Numbered from the stretch's first letter, positions 8,829 to 17,613 are shown. The stretch is DNA of 64,000 nucleotides from Ensifer oleiphilus (GCF_013371465.1 NZ_JABWDU010000002.1:1033666-1097665), one strand, 5' to 3'. Notes: generated by a model not told the origin, from the sequence alone. A program made the numbers and translations.

Positions 8829-9218
8829 GTGACCTATCACAATGCGAACCTTCAGGACGCCAACATCAAGGAAACCCATGACCTGATCGCGAGCGACAAG
8901 GTTGAAGGCACGAAGGTTTATGGCGCCGACAGCAAGCACATTGGCTCGATCGAGCGGGTGATTATCGAAAAGCGCAGCGGTCGCGTGGCCTATGCCGTGC
9001 TGGGTTTCGGCGGCTTTCTCGGCATCGGCGAAGATCACTATCCGCTCCCCTGGGCGAAGCTGACCTATGACGAGAGCCTCGGCGGCTATCGCACGGATAT
9101 TACCCGCGAGCAGGTCGAGCGCGCGCCGAAATACAACGGCAGCGATGAATACGACTGGAACGCCGAGAACGGACGTCGCGTCTACGACTACTACGGCGTG
9201 CCGCCCTACTGGATGTAA
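8829..9218 (+). CDS. PRC-barrel domain protein, stress-type
   Basis: A 129-residue soluble protein. Residues 20-90 form a PRC-barrel (KVYGADSKHIGSIERVIIEKRSGRVAYAVLGFGGFLGIGEDHYPLPW), the small beta-barrel also found in the photosynthetic reaction centre H subunit and in RimM. The C-terminal 35 residues are rich in Tyr, Asp and Arg. The start is GTG at 8829, placed by GGAGAAG upstream. PRC-barrel proteins of this size are common members of alphaproteobacterial general stress regulons, and the EcfG-type promoter in front fits that. The molecular function is unknown. Confidence 0.82.
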   Translation: MTYHNANLQDANIKETHDLIASDKVEGTKVYGADSKHIGSIERVIIEKRSGRVAYAVLGFGGFLGIGEDHYPLPWAKLTYDESLGGYRTDITREQVERAPKYNGSDEYDWNAENGRRVYDYYGVPPYWM

Positions 9219-9246
9219 GGGCCGGGTTTTGTTGATGCGATATACG

Positions 9247-9269
9247 GGGCTCCGCCTGCGGCGGAGCCC
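9247..9269. terminator. Hairpin between convergent genes
   Basis: A perfect ten-base-pair stem, GGGCTCCGCC (9247-9256) with GGCGGAGCCC (9260-9269) and a TGC loop, starts 28 bases after the PRC-barrel stop and lies just before the end of the convergent oxidoreductase gene. A short TTC follows rather than a long T-run. It probably serves as a terminator, possibly in both directions. Confidence 0.6.
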
Positions 9270-9285
9270 TTCGCATGCCGACGTC

Positions 9286-10428
9286 TTAGAGATGTTTCTC
9301 GCGAAGTGACGCTATGTGCGTCCGGCACAGGAAGGTGTCCGGAATCTCGATGGAAGGCTGTCCCATACTCTCGTTGACGACGAAGTGCGCGAGACGATGG
9401 GCGATGCCGAAGCTCACCTTGAACCCGCCGGTTAGCAACGACAGGTTTTCGTGATCCGGATGCCGCCCGACCATCGGCTCCCGTCCGGCCGATTTCGGCC
9501 GTAGGCCGGCCCAGCGCTCGACCACCTCTGCCCCGCGCAGGGCCGGCACCAGCGCCTCGGCACGCCGGAGAAGTTCATTCAACAGTTCATCCGTCGACAA
9601 CGGATCGGCATATTTGTTCTCGCTGGTGCTGCCGACGGCGACATGCCCGTCGTCATGGGCGACGATGTAGACACCATCGGTGAAGATGACGGGCAATTGC
9701 GGATCGACGTCGGCCAGAAGCAGTGCCGCCTGGCCTTTGACCCCCGTGCCGCTCGGTTCACGGATAGGTCCGCACAGCGTGTCAACCAGCGGAAAGCTGC
9801 CGACGCCGGCGGCAAGAATACAATGGCCGAAGGCGATGTCCGTACCGTCGTCGAGTTCGGCCCGGCCTTGGCCGGGATGGATGCCTCGAACGCCGGCTCC
9901 TTCGATAATCCTCACCTTCGGCAGTTGCCCCAAGGCTGCGCGCAGGACAGCCAGCATCTGGCGCGGGGCGAGCCGGCCGCCGAGCGTATCGAACACCAGC
10001 CCGCTCGGCGCCGCCTCCGCACCGAGCCAGCCGGACGGCAGTTCATCGCGCACATGCCAAAAAAAATGTCTGTCGCCTGCCTGCCAGTTCTGCAGCGCAT
10101 CCTGCTCATGGCGAAGGGCGATGTCGCGCAGATGCGGCTTGGCGAGCGGCATGATCCGGCCGCTGCGGCGGTAGCCCGCAGAGCGCCCGGTTTCCGCCTC
10201 GAGCGCCTCGATCTCGCTTTCGAGCGACACGAGAGCGTCGAACTGGAATTGTTTCTTGGCGTTCCACTTGTCGGGCATATGCGGCATCAGCGCGCCGAGA
10301 ATGCCGCCGCTGGCGCCGGCGCCGATGCAGCGCTCGTCAACCAGGCAAACGTCCATGCCGGCACGCGCTGCCATAAGGGCTGCCCACAGCCCCATGATGC
10401 CGCCGCCGACGATCAAAACTTCGCTCAT
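9286..10428 (-). CDS. FAD-dependent oxidoreductase, DAO family, MnmC(o)-like
   Basis: A 380-residue flavoprotein starting with the FAD-binding motif VGGGIMGLWAALMAARAG, then GAGASGGILGALMPHMPDKWN, which resembles the ASGNxxGxxxP-type start of the MnmC oxidase domain. The C-terminal half has GLRPKSAGREPMVGRHP and GGFKVSFGIAHRLA, the usual DAO-fold end. It is divergent from mnmD with only 38 bases between the start codons. In E. coli the two activities are fused in MnmC, where the oxidase half removes the carboxymethyl group from cmnm5U34 of tRNA before methylation by the other half. The position suggests this is the split oxidase half; a D-amino-acid or glycine oxidase-like role is the alternative. 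Confidence 0.75.
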   Translation of the reverse strand: MSEVLIVGGGIMGLWAALMAARAGMDVCLVDERCIGAGASGGILGALMPHMPDKWNAKKQFQFDALVSLESEIEALEAETGRSAGYRRSGRIMPLAKPHLRDIALRHEQDALQNWQAGDRHFFWHVRDELPSGWLGAEAAPSGLVFDTLGGRLAPRQMLAVLRAALGQLPKVRIIEGAGVRGIHPGQGRAELDDGTDIAFGHCILAAGVGSFPLVDTLCGPIREPSGTGVKGQAALLLADVDPQLPVIFTDGVYIVAHDDGHVAVGSTSENKYADPLSTDELLNELLRRAEALVPALRGAEVVERWAGLRPKSAGREPMVGRHPDHENLSLLTGGFKVSFGIAHRLAHFVVNESMGQPSIEIPDTFLCRTHIASLREKHL

Positions 10429-10466
10429 CGATTGACCTTCTCCGGTGGCGGGATTATCGCCATCTA

Positions 10467-11183
10467 ATGACAGGATCAGCCGCAGAACCGAACCAGCCCC
10501 CGGCCCATCAAAGCCTCGATTGGCACGAGGGCGATATGCCCTATTCCCGGGAATTTGGCGATCACTTTTATTGCCGCACCGATGGCCGGCTCGAATGCGG
10601 GCACGTGTTCCTTGCCGGCAACGGCCTGCCCGAACGCTGGGCCGCCGGCGGTGCGTTCACCGTTGGCGAGTTGGGTTTCGGCACCGGCCTCAATTTCTGC
10701 GAAACCTGGCGGCAGTGGAAAGCGGCTGCAACAGGCGGCACGCTGCACTTCGTCAGTTTCGAACGGTTTCCGATGCAGCCGGAGGAAATCTCCCGAGCGC
10801 TTGCCCATTGGCCGGAGATCGATGCCGAGCGGCTGGCTCTTGTCGAGCGATGGCCCGTGACGAAAGAGGGCGGGATCGAGATCGATTTCGGCGGAGGTGT
10901 TCGCCTGTCCGTCGTCTGCTGCCCCGCTCTCGACGGTCTCGCCCAGCCGACCGAACGCTTCGATGCCTGGTTCCTCGATGGCTTTGCGCCATCGCGCAAT
11001 CCAGACATGTGGTCGGAAGAGCTGATGCAACTGGTGTTCGACCGGACCGCGCCCGGCGGCAGCTTTGCCACCTATGCCGCCGCCGGCTTCGTTCGCCGCA
11101 ATCTGCAGGCAGCCGGCTTTGCCGTCGAGAGGCGCAAGGGCTTTGCCGGCAAACGCGAGATGCTGCGCGGCGACAAGCCCTGA
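10467..11183 (+). CDS. mnmD: tRNA 5-methylaminomethyl(-2-thio)uridine methyltransferase (MnmC methylase domain)
   Basis: A 238-residue stand-alone MnmC methyltransferase domain (formerly DUF752). The SAM-binding motif FTVGELGFGTGLNFCETW is near residue 68, and the acidic catalytic region FDAWFLDGFAPSRNPDMWS near 165 is characteristic. It methylates nm5(s2)U34 to mnm5(s2)U in the anticodon wobble position of tRNAs. The N-terminal LDWHEGDMPYSREFGDHFY is also conserved. Divergently transcribed from the FAD oxidoreductase, the likely partner domain. The two lie so close that they probably share one regulatory region. Confidence 0.88.
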   Translation: MTGSAAEPNQPPAHQSLDWHEGDMPYSREFGDHFYCRTDGRLECGHVFLAGNGLPERWAAGGAFTVGELGFGTGLNFCETWRQWKAAATGGTLHFVSFERFPMQPEEISRALAHWPEIDAERLALVERWPVTKEGGIEIDFGGGVRLSVVCCPALDGLAQPTERFDAWFLDGFAPSRNPDMWSEELMQLVFDRTAPGGSFATYAAAGFVRRNLQAAGFAVERRKGFAGKREMLRGDKP

Positions 11184-11297
11184 GCGAGGCGTTTTCATGG
11201 CCTTTACTCCACCAGAGAACTGAACTGTCGCAAATGGCGGGGGCATGCCTGCAAAAAATCTGCGACAGAAATCCATCGGCAACGCGGTGGGTTTTTC

Positions 11298-12881
11298 ATG
11301 AACAACGATCAGTTTCTGGATGCTGCGACAGGCGAAAACTCCTCCCCGCTCGAGCGGCGGCGCAGGCCTGGCGGCCGCGGTGGCGAGCGCACACGAAAAT
11401 CCTCGGGCGGCAAATATCTCAACCTCGTCAACACCCAGAGCAAATCCTCGGTGCTATCAGACGATGCGCTCGAGGCGATCCATGAGGCGTCGCTGACGAT
11501 CCTGGAAGAGATCGGCATGGATGTGATCCTGCCCGAGGCGCGAGAGCGCATGAAGGCAGCCGGCGCCGACATCACCCCCGGTACCGACCGCGTGCGCTTC
11601 GACCGCGGGCTGATCATGGACATGATCGCCTCGGCCCCCTCCTCCTTCACCATGCATGCGCGCAACCCGGCCCGCAATGTCGCGATCGGCGGTAACAACC
11701 TGGTGTTCGCCCAGATCGCCAGCGCACCGTTCGTGGCGGACCGCGAAGGCGGTCGGCGCACCGGCAACCAGGAGGATTTCCGCAAGCTGGTGAAGCTTGC
11801 ACAGTCCTACGACATCATCCACACGACGGGCGGCTATCCGGTCGAGCCGGTCGACCTGCACGCCTCCGTGCGCCACCTCGACTGCCTCTCGGACATGGTG
11901 AAGCTCACCGACAAGGTTTTTCACGTCTATTCGCTCGGCCGCCAGCGCAACACCGACGGCATCGAGATCGCCCGCATCGGCCGAGGCGTATCGATGGAGC
12001 AGATGGAACGCGAACCATCGCTGTTCACCATCATCAACACCTCCTCGCCACTGCGCCTGGACGGGCCGATGCTGCAGGGCATCATCGAAATGTCGTCACG
12101 CAACCAGGTCGTCGTCATCACGCCGTTTACGCTCGCAGGCGCCATGGCGCCGGTGACGATCGCCGGAGCGCTGGTGCAGCAGAATGCCGAGGCGCTCTGC
12201 GGCATCGCCTTCACCCAGATGGTGCGACGGGGAGCGCCAGTCATGTATGGCGGCTTCACCTCCAACGTCGACATGAAAACGGGCGCGCCCGCCTTTGGCA
12301 CGCCCGAATACATGAAGGCGGTGATCGCGGGCGGCCAGCTCGCCCGCCGCTACAACATCCCCTATCGAACCTCCAACACCAATGCCGCCAACACACTCGA
12401 TGCGCAGGCGGCCTATGAATCGGCACTATCGCTCTGGGCGCTGACGCAAGGGGGCGGCAACTTCATCATGCACGCGGCCGGCTGGACCGAGGGCGGACTG
12501 ACGGCCTCCTTCGAAAAATTCATCCTCGACGTCGACATGCTGCAGATGGTGGCGGAATTCCTGACGCCGCTCGATGTCAGCGAGGACGCACTCGGCCTCG
12601 ACGCGGTGCGCGATGTCGGCCCCGGCGGGCACTATTTCGGAACCCTGCACACGCTGCAGCGCTACGAGACGGCTTTCTATTCGCCGATCCTGTCCGACTG
12701 GCGCAACTTCGAGACCTGGACGGAAGCCGGCCGGCCGACGACCTATGACCACGCCAACCGCGTCTTCAAGCAAAAGCTCAACGAGTACGAACGGCCGCCG
12801 CTGGATCCGGCGATCGAAGACGAGCTCGATGCCTTCGTCGCCAAGCGCAAGGAGGAAGGCGGCGTCCCGACGGATTTTTGA
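11298..12881 (+). CDS. MttB-family (trimethylamine/glycine betaine) methyltransferase, non-pyrrolysine
   Basis: A 527-residue member of the trimethylamine methyltransferase (MttB) superfamily. The first 40 residues are basic and disordered (RRRRPGGRGGERTRK), then comes the TIM-barrel starting at about LSDDALEAIHEASLTILEEIGMDV. The frame is open through the region where archaeal MttB has an in-frame amber codon, so no pyrrolysine is used. Non-Pyl relatives such as MtgB demethylate glycine betaine or other quaternary amines, transferring the methyl group to a corrinoid protein. No corrinoid protein or reductive activase gene is adjacent, so the acceptor is unknown. The ribosome site before the ATG is weak. 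Confidence 0.83.
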   Translation: MNNDQFLDAATGENSSPLERRRRPGGRGGERTRKSSGGKYLNLVNTQSKSSVLSDDALEAIHEASLTILEEIGMDVILPEARERMKAAGADITPGTDRVRFDRGLIMDMIASAPSSFTMHARNPARNVAIGGNNLVFAQIASAPFVADREGGRRTGNQEDFRKLVKLAQSYDIIHTTGGYPVEPVDLHASVRHLDCLSDMVKLTDKVFHVYSLGRQRNTDGIEIARIGRGVSMEQMEREPSLFTIINTSSPLRLDGPMLQGIIEMSSRNQVVVITPFTLAGAMAPVTIAGALVQQNAEALCGIAFTQMVRRGAPVMYGGFTSNVDMKTGAPAFGTPEYMKAVIAGGQLARRYNIPYRTSNTNAANTLDAQAAYESALSLWALTQGGGNFIMHAAGWTEGGLTASFEKFILDVDMLQMVAEFLTPLDVSEDALGLDAVRDVGPGGHYFGTLHTLQRYETAFYSPILSDWRNFETWTEAGRPTTYDHANRVFKQKLNEYERPPLDPAIEDELDAFVAKRKEEGGVPTDF

Positions 12882-12914
12882 CGGGACGCAGCGTTGCAGA
12901 ATGCCCGGAAAATC

Positions 12915-13364
12915 TCAGGGATAGACCGCCGAGCGGGCGGTTGCGATCAGCTGCTCGATCGGGACGGTGACGCAATTGCGATCGATTTCGGCAACCGTCT
13001 TCTGCTTCACGCTGGCAGAAAGCAGCTTGCGCAGGTCCCCGAGCGTCCTTGGAGCCGCGCAGATCACCAGACTATCGAAGGCATTGTCGTTGAGATAACC
13101 TTCAAGTCTGCTGGCCACATCGGCCGCAAAGCGGTGTTTCTCCTCGCGCACCGGATCGCTGCTGTATTCCATCGCGGAACGCCCATGACCGACCGACGAA
13201 TGGCTGCGTCCGGGCTTGTCGGCCATGATATCCTGGGCGCGTTTGGGGTCCGTATGGATGACCTCCTCCTCCGGGTGCTGACGTTCGTCCTTCCGCAGGT
13301 TGACGCCCTTGACGAAGCGCGCCGTGTTGCCATCCGCGGCCAGTATCCAAGTCCGGTTTTGCAC
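12915..13364 (-). CDS. Host attachment family protein (baeRF-like)
   Basis: A 149-residue protein of the host attachment family named after an Agrobacterium protein required for attachment to host cells. It starts WILAADGNTARFVKG and contains the conserved HSSVGHGRSAMEYSSDPVREEKHRFAADVASRL, and later VICAAPRTLGDLRKLLS. The fold is related to bacterial eRF1-like (baeRF) domains, so it may act on ribosomes or RNA rather than directly in adhesion. An EcfG-type promoter sits 59 bases upstream of its start, suggesting general stress control. The gene converges with the MttB-family gene. Confidence 0.85.
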   Translation of the reverse strand: MQNRTWILAADGNTARFVKGVNLRKDERQHPEEEVIHTDPKRAQDIMADKPGRSHSSVGHGRSAMEYSSDPVREEKHRFAADVASRLEGYLNDNAFDSLVICAAPRTLGDLRKLLSASVKQKTVAEIDRNCVTVPIEQLIATARSAVYP

Positions 13365-13422
13365 GATTGTCTCCCATGAAATGATGTTGCTCGTGGGCAG
13401 GCCAGAATGGGCCTGTAATAGA

Positions 13423-13447
13423 AACGGATGAAGGCCGATCCGGTTCC
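13423..13447 (-). promoter_or_regulatory. EcfG/RpoE2-type general stress promoter
   Basis: Read on the - strand, GGAAC (13447-13443) and CGTT (13426-13423) are separated by 16 bases, the same architecture as the element before the PRC-barrel gene. The CGTT lies 58 bases before the start codon of the host attachment gene. Confidence 0.72.
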
Positions 13448-13492
13448 ATCCATTTCGACAGATCCATGCACTTTTTTGGTGTACTCACCACC

Positions 13493-14167
13493 TCACATGC
13501 GCGCGAGATAGGCGTCGAAGCTGCGTTCGGGTGACGGTTGGAAATGATCGCGCTCAAGCTTCATCTCCCGGATACGATCCACACGAAAATCGCGGAAATC
13601 CCGGCGCAGCTCGCACCAGCTCGTCAGCAGCCAGTGGTGGCCGAAAACGCTGAGGCCCAGCGGCCAGACCGTGCGCTTTGAACTGTGATCCGCCAGGCTT
13701 TCATAGGCGATGGTTACCTTGCGCTCTTCGGTGATCGCCCTGCGCAGGTCACCGAGCACCGGCGGCGTCTGAGGCTGCAGTGCCGAACGGAAGGCGCGGA
13801 TCGGGGCGCTGCGCAATCGCGCCGCATGTTCGGGTGGAAGTCCGTGCTCGATCTTGTCCATCGCCTCACGAGCGGCCTGCGCCAGCCTGGTGTCCCCGAG
13901 CATCTGCACGGCCCGCGCGCCGAAGGCCAGCGCCTCGAGTTGCTCGAAGGTGAAGGCGAGAGGCGGTGCGTCAAAACTTTCGCGCAGCAGATAGCCGACA
14001 CCGCGCTCGCCGTCGATCGGCGCACCCGAAGCCATCAGGTGCTCCATGTCGCGATAGATGGTACGGCGTGCCACCTCCATCCTCTCGGCGATCTCCTGCG
14101 CCGTCATCGCCCGCCCCGTTGCCCGCATGAGCTGGATGATTCGAAACAGCCGGTCGGCAGGTCTCAT
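13493..14167 (-). CDS. YafY-type transcriptional regulator (HTH + WYL)
   Basis: A 224-residue DeoR-like regulator. Residues 1-60 form a winged helix-turn-helix (RLFRIIQLMRATGRAMTAQEIAERMEVARRTIYRDMEHL) and residues 135-220 a WYL domain (VTIAYESLADHSSKRTVWPLGLSVFGHHWLLTSWCELRRDFRDFRVDRI), which senses small ligands. The gene is divergent from a small ABM-domain gene, with 96 bases between their starts, so that gene is the likely target. Confidence 0.87.
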   Translation of the reverse strand: MRPADRLFRIIQLMRATGRAMTAQEIAERMEVARRTIYRDMEHLMASGAPIDGERGVGYLLRESFDAPPLAFTFEQLEALAFGARAVQMLGDTRLAQAAREAMDKIEHGLPPEHAARLRSAPIRAFRSALQPQTPPVLGDLRRAITEERKVTIAYESLADHSSKRTVWPLGLSVFGHHWLLTSWCELRRDFRDFRVDRIREMKLERDHFQPSPERSFDAYLARM

Positions 14168-14263
14168 TGGCGCAATCCAATCACAGGTCCGTGTGCGGTT
14201 ATGGCCATAAGGCTGTCAGTTGCCCTGTGATTAAGTCAAGCAGCAATCAACAGGGAGCATGAT

Positions 14264-14563
14264 ATGACCACCGAAAGCATCCTCGAACTCGCCGTCTGCA
14301 TCGTCGCGGACAGGCCAGCCGCCGCGGCCGCCCGTCAAAGGGCGATGCAGGCCGTCTCGCAATATCCGGGATTCATTTCCTGGCGTGCCGTCGGCTCCTG
14401 CGAAAAGGCAGACATGCTCGCGGATCTGGTCGAGTGGGAAACGCTCGACGCGGCCAAATCGGCGGGCGAGCGCGTGCGCCGAGACCCGGATTTCGCCCCT
14501 TACATGGCGGCAATCAGCGCGGTAATGCTGATGCAGCATTTTGCGGTCGAGCAACAGATCTGA
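14264..14563 (+). CDS. ABM-domain (antibiotic biosynthesis monooxygenase-like) protein
   Basis: A 99-residue protein with the layout of a dimeric alpha/beta-barrel ABM protein: a first strand (ILELAVCIVAD), helix AARQRAMQAVSQYPG, the second strand FISWRAVGSCEKADMLADLVEWET, then helix AKSAGERVRRDPDFAPYMAAI. Relatives include quinone monooxygenases and haem-degrading enzymes, but no catalytic residues can be assigned here. An AGGGAG ribosome site precedes the ATG. It is divergent from the YafY regulator and 19 bases ahead of alkC, possibly in one operon with it. Confidence 0.7.
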   Translation: MTTESILELAVCIVADRPAAAAARQRAMQAVSQYPGFISWRAVGSCEKADMLADLVEWETLDAAKSAGERVRRDPDFAPYMAAISAVMLMQHFAVEQQI

Positions 14564-14582
14564 GCAGAAAGACGATCCAGCA

Positions 14583-15686
14583 ATGGCTGAACCACTGAAG
14601 AACCTGCTGCATCCGGGTGTCGTCACCGCCATCGCAGACCGCCTGAGCGCGGTCTGCCCGACCTTCGAGCGCACCCAGTTCGAAGCGCTTGCCGGTGCCA
14701 ATCTCGAAGCGCTGGAACTGATGCAGCGATCGCTACAGATCCGCGACGCGCTGATCGAAACCCTGCCGCAGCCCTTCCCGCAAGCAGCGGCCGTCCTTGG
14801 CGATTGCCTGCCAAGCGATGAAAGGGCCGGACTCAGCGGCTGGGCCCTGCTGCCCGTCAGTCAATATGTCGCGGCCCGCGGGCTCGATGACTTCGAACTC
14901 TCGCTGACACTGCTGCGCGCGCTGACGCCGCACTTCACCTCCGAGTTCGGTATCCGCGTGTTCATCGACCAGCACCAGGAACGGGCGCTCGCGATCATCG
15001 GCTCTTGGGTAACAGACGCCAACCACCACGTCAGGCGTCTGGCGAGCGAGGGCACCCGCCCGCGCCTGCCCTGGGCCATGCGATTGCCGAAACTCATCCG
15101 CGATCCCCTGCCGATCCTGCCGATTCTCAAAGCCCTTATCGACGATCCCGAAGACTATGTGCGCCGCTCGGTTGCCAACAGCCTCAACGACATCGCCAAG
15201 GATCATCCCGATCTGGTGGCAGGCTTCGTCGCTGAGCACATCGCAGGCGCTTCCTTTGAGCGGCAGCAACTGCTGCGCCACGCTTCGCGTACGCTGCTGA
15301 AACAGGGCCATGGAGCAGCCCTTTCAAACTTCGGCTTTGCCGCACCCGCAGGCATCGACGCAGCGTTCTCTCTCGACCGGCCGGAAATCACGCTCGGCGA
15401 GAGCCTCGTCTTCAAGCTGGCCGTCAGGCACACCGCAAAGACCGCCCAAAAGATCATGATCGACTACGCCGTTCACCACCGCAAAGCCAATGGCACGACC
15501 TCTCCCAAGGTGTTCAAATGGACATCCGCAACGCTGGAGCCGGGTGCGACGATCAACATCGAAAAGCGCCACGCGATCCGGCCGATCACAACCCGGCGTT
15601 ACTATCCCGGCGCTCACCGCGTGGTGATCCTCGTCAACGGCCAGGAGGCTGCCGACGCCGATTTCGAGCTGTCGCTCGGCGAATGA
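14583..15686 (+). CDS. alkC: DNA alkylation repair protein, AlkC-type (HEAT repeats + Ig-like domain)
   Basis: A 367-residue protein. Residues 1-250 are helical HEAT-like repeats, with the family segment WVTDANHHVRRLASEGTRPRLPWAMRLPKLIRDP and then IDDPEDYVRRSVANSLNDIAKDHPDLV, typical of AlkC/AlkD glycosylases that remove 3-methyladenine without flipping the base. Residues from about 265 on form a beta-rich segment (ITLGESLVFKLAVRHTAKTAQKIMIDYAVHHRKANG) matching the Ig-like C-terminal domain that separates AlkC from AlkD. The start at 14583 is used because the upstream extension overlaps the preceding gene. Confidence 0.82.
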   Translation: MAEPLKNLLHPGVVTAIADRLSAVCPTFERTQFEALAGANLEALELMQRSLQIRDALIETLPQPFPQAAAVLGDCLPSDERAGLSGWALLPVSQYVAARGLDDFELSLTLLRALTPHFTSEFGIRVFIDQHQERALAIIGSWVTDANHHVRRLASEGTRPRLPWAMRLPKLIRDPLPILPILKALIDDPEDYVRRSVANSLNDIAKDHPDLVAGFVAEHIAGASFERQQLLRHASRTLLKQGHGAALSNFGFAAPAGIDAAFSLDRPEITLGESLVFKLAVRHTAKTAQKIMIDYAVHHRKANGTTSPKVFKWTSATLEPGATINIEKRHAIRPITTRRYYPGAHRVVILVNGQEAADADFELSLGE

Positions 15687-15976
15687 CCCCACCTCATTTC
15701 GCACCTGCGAAAAGATGGACCTTGACTTTTCGGCGCAAAACGACGACATGGACGCAGCGTCACCTTCAGGCCGCCGCGTGAGCGCGCCCTCGGCAACACA
15801 GAAAGCCGTGAAGAAGGAAAAGCGCACCCATACGCCGTAAGCGGCGACAGCACAGGCGCTTGACGACTTTTTCTTAACCCACAAGTTCCCAATTCACGCG
15901 GGGTTCTTGACGCCGAACGACACCGGAACAGCAGATTGCGGTTCCGGCGAATGCGTTTGGCGCCCCCAAAAGGTAT
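15687..15976 (+). other. Leader region upstream of rhlE
   Basis: 290 bases without a convincing gene. A CCGGAAC...GTTCCGG inverted repeat (arms 15923-15929 and 15941-15947, 11-base spacer) lies about 30 bases before the rhlE start and can fold near the ribosome site (AAAAGG at 15968-15973). A long leader with a fold near the start is usual for cold-responsive DEAD-box helicase genes, but I cannot show such regulation here. Confidence 0.35.
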
Positions 15977-17542
15977 ATGCATTTGTCCACCTTTAAAGAT
16001 CTTGGTCTTTCCGAACACATTCTGGAAACCCTGACAGCCAACGGCTTCGAAAAGCCGACGCCGATCCAGGCGCAGGCCATTCCGCTGGTGTTGAAGGGCC
16101 ACGACCTGATCGGTCTCGCCCAGACCGGAACCGGCAAGACGGCCGCCTTCGGCCTGCCGATGATCGAAAAGCTCGTTGCCGACGGCAAGCGCCCCGACCC
16201 GCGCAACATCCGCGCCCTGGTGCTGGCGCCGACCCGCGAACTGGTCAACCAGATCGCTGCCAACCTCAAGCTGTTCGTCAAGAAGTCCCCGCTGAAGATC
16301 GGCGTTGTCGTCGGCGGCGTCTCGATCAACAAGCAGACCGAACAGCTCGCCCGCGGCGTCGACATCCTGGTTGCCACGCCCGGCCGCCTGCTCGACCTCA
16401 TCAACCGCAAGGCCGTGACGCTGACCCAAGGTCGCTACCTCGTGCTCGACGAAGCCGACCAGATGCTCGATCTCGGCTTTATCCATGACCTGCGCAAGAT
16501 TTCCAAGCTCGTCCCGAAGAACCGCCAGACGCTGCTGTTTTCCGCCACCATGCCGAAGCTGATCGCGGAACTTGCCGGTGAGTACCTGACCGACCCGGTC
16601 AAGGTTCAGGTTACGCCTCCGGGCAAGGCCGCCGACAAGGTCGAACAGTATGTTCACTTCGTCCCCGGCAAGGACCTGAAGACGACCATCCTCAAGAAGA
16701 CGCTGACCGACAATCCGGATGGCCTGTCGCTGATCTTCAGCCGCACCAAGCATGGCGCCGAGAAGCTGATGAAGCACCTCGACCACGTCGGCTTCAAGGC
16801 CGCCTCGATCCATGGCAACAAGAGCCAGGGCCAGCGCGAGCGCGCACTGAAGGCGTTCCGTGACGGTGAGATTCGCGTACTCGTGGCCACCGACGTCGCT
16901 GCCCGCGGCATCGACATCCCCGGCGTCACCCATGTCTACAACTACGACCTGCCGGAAGTTCCGGACGCCTATGTTCACCGCATCGGCCGTACCGCCCGCG
17001 CCGGCCGCGACGGCATCGCGATTGCGTTCTGTGCACCGGACGAAATCCGCCTGCTCCGCGACATCGAAAAGCTGATGGGCATCAACATCGCTGTCGCCAG
17101 CGGCGAAGCGCCTGCCGACCAGGCTCGCCCGTCCAAGGCACGCGGCGGTCGCGGCAACGGCAATGGCAACGGCCAGCACCGCGGCAATGGCGGCGGCGGT
17201 CAGCGCCAGGACGCCCGCCCGCGCCGCGAGCGCCCGGCCCGCCAGTCGGCACTCGCGCCGAGCAGCTTTGCCGGTGACGACCTGCTGCGCGACGACCGTC
17301 CGCAGAAGACGGAACACCGTGGCCAGCGCCCGGCCGGTCAGGCCCATGCCGAAGGCCGTTCGGAAGGCAACCGCAACCACGAGCCCAAGAAGCACCACGG
17401 CCGTCCCGGCCAGAAGCCGGGCGAATGGCGCAACAAGGCCCCGCGTCCCGAAGGCCAGGGCGCCGACCGCCGCGAAGGCGGCCAGGGCGGCATGCGCCGT
17501 GGCGCCGGCGCCGGCGGCGGCAATCGCGGCCAGCAGGGCTGA
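15977..17542 (+). CDS. rhlE: DEAD-box ATP-dependent RNA helicase, RhlE type
   Basis: A 521-residue RNA helicase. The Q motif and motif I (AQTGTGKT near residue 50), PTRELVNQ, DEAD (VLDEADQMLD near 157), SAT (FSATMP near 188), and the C-terminal motifs VATDVAARGIDIPGV and HRIGRTARAG are all intact. The last 140 residues form a low-complexity tail rich in Gly, Arg, Asn and Gln that is expected to bind RNA non-specifically. Such helicases unwind short RNA duplexes during ribosome assembly and mRNA decay and are often cold-induced. A strong terminator follows. Confidence 0.93.
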   Translation: MHLSTFKDLGLSEHILETLTANGFEKPTPIQAQAIPLVLKGHDLIGLAQTGTGKTAAFGLPMIEKLVADGKRPDPRNIRALVLAPTRELVNQIAANLKLFVKKSPLKIGVVVGGVSINKQTEQLARGVDILVATPGRLLDLINRKAVTLTQGRYLVLDEADQMLDLGFIHDLRKISKLVPKNRQTLLFSATMPKLIAELAGEYLTDPVKVQVTPPGKAADKVEQYVHFVPGKDLKTTILKKTLTDNPDGLSLIFSRTKHGAEKLMKHLDHVGFKAASIHGNKSQGQRERALKAFRDGEIRVLVATDVAARGIDIPGVTHVYNYDLPEVPDAYVHRIGRTARAGRDGIAIAFCAPDEIRLLRDIEKLMGINIAVASGEAPADQARPSKARGGRGNGNGNGQHRGNGGGGQRQDARPRRERPARQSALAPSSFAGDDLLRDDRPQKTEHRGQRPAGQAHAEGRSEGNRNHEPKKHHGRPGQKPGEWRNKAPRPEGQGADRREGGQGGMRRGAGAGGGNRGQQG

Positions 17543-17613
17543 TCTCCACGCGCATTTCACGCGAGCCGTGTAAAGCGGCTTCGTCCGGAAATGCCTGAGA
17601 ACACAGAATTGAG

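Noticed and set aside
11298-12881. Pyrrolysine-containing MttB
   Set aside because: There is no in-frame amber codon in the gene and no pyl genes are in the window.
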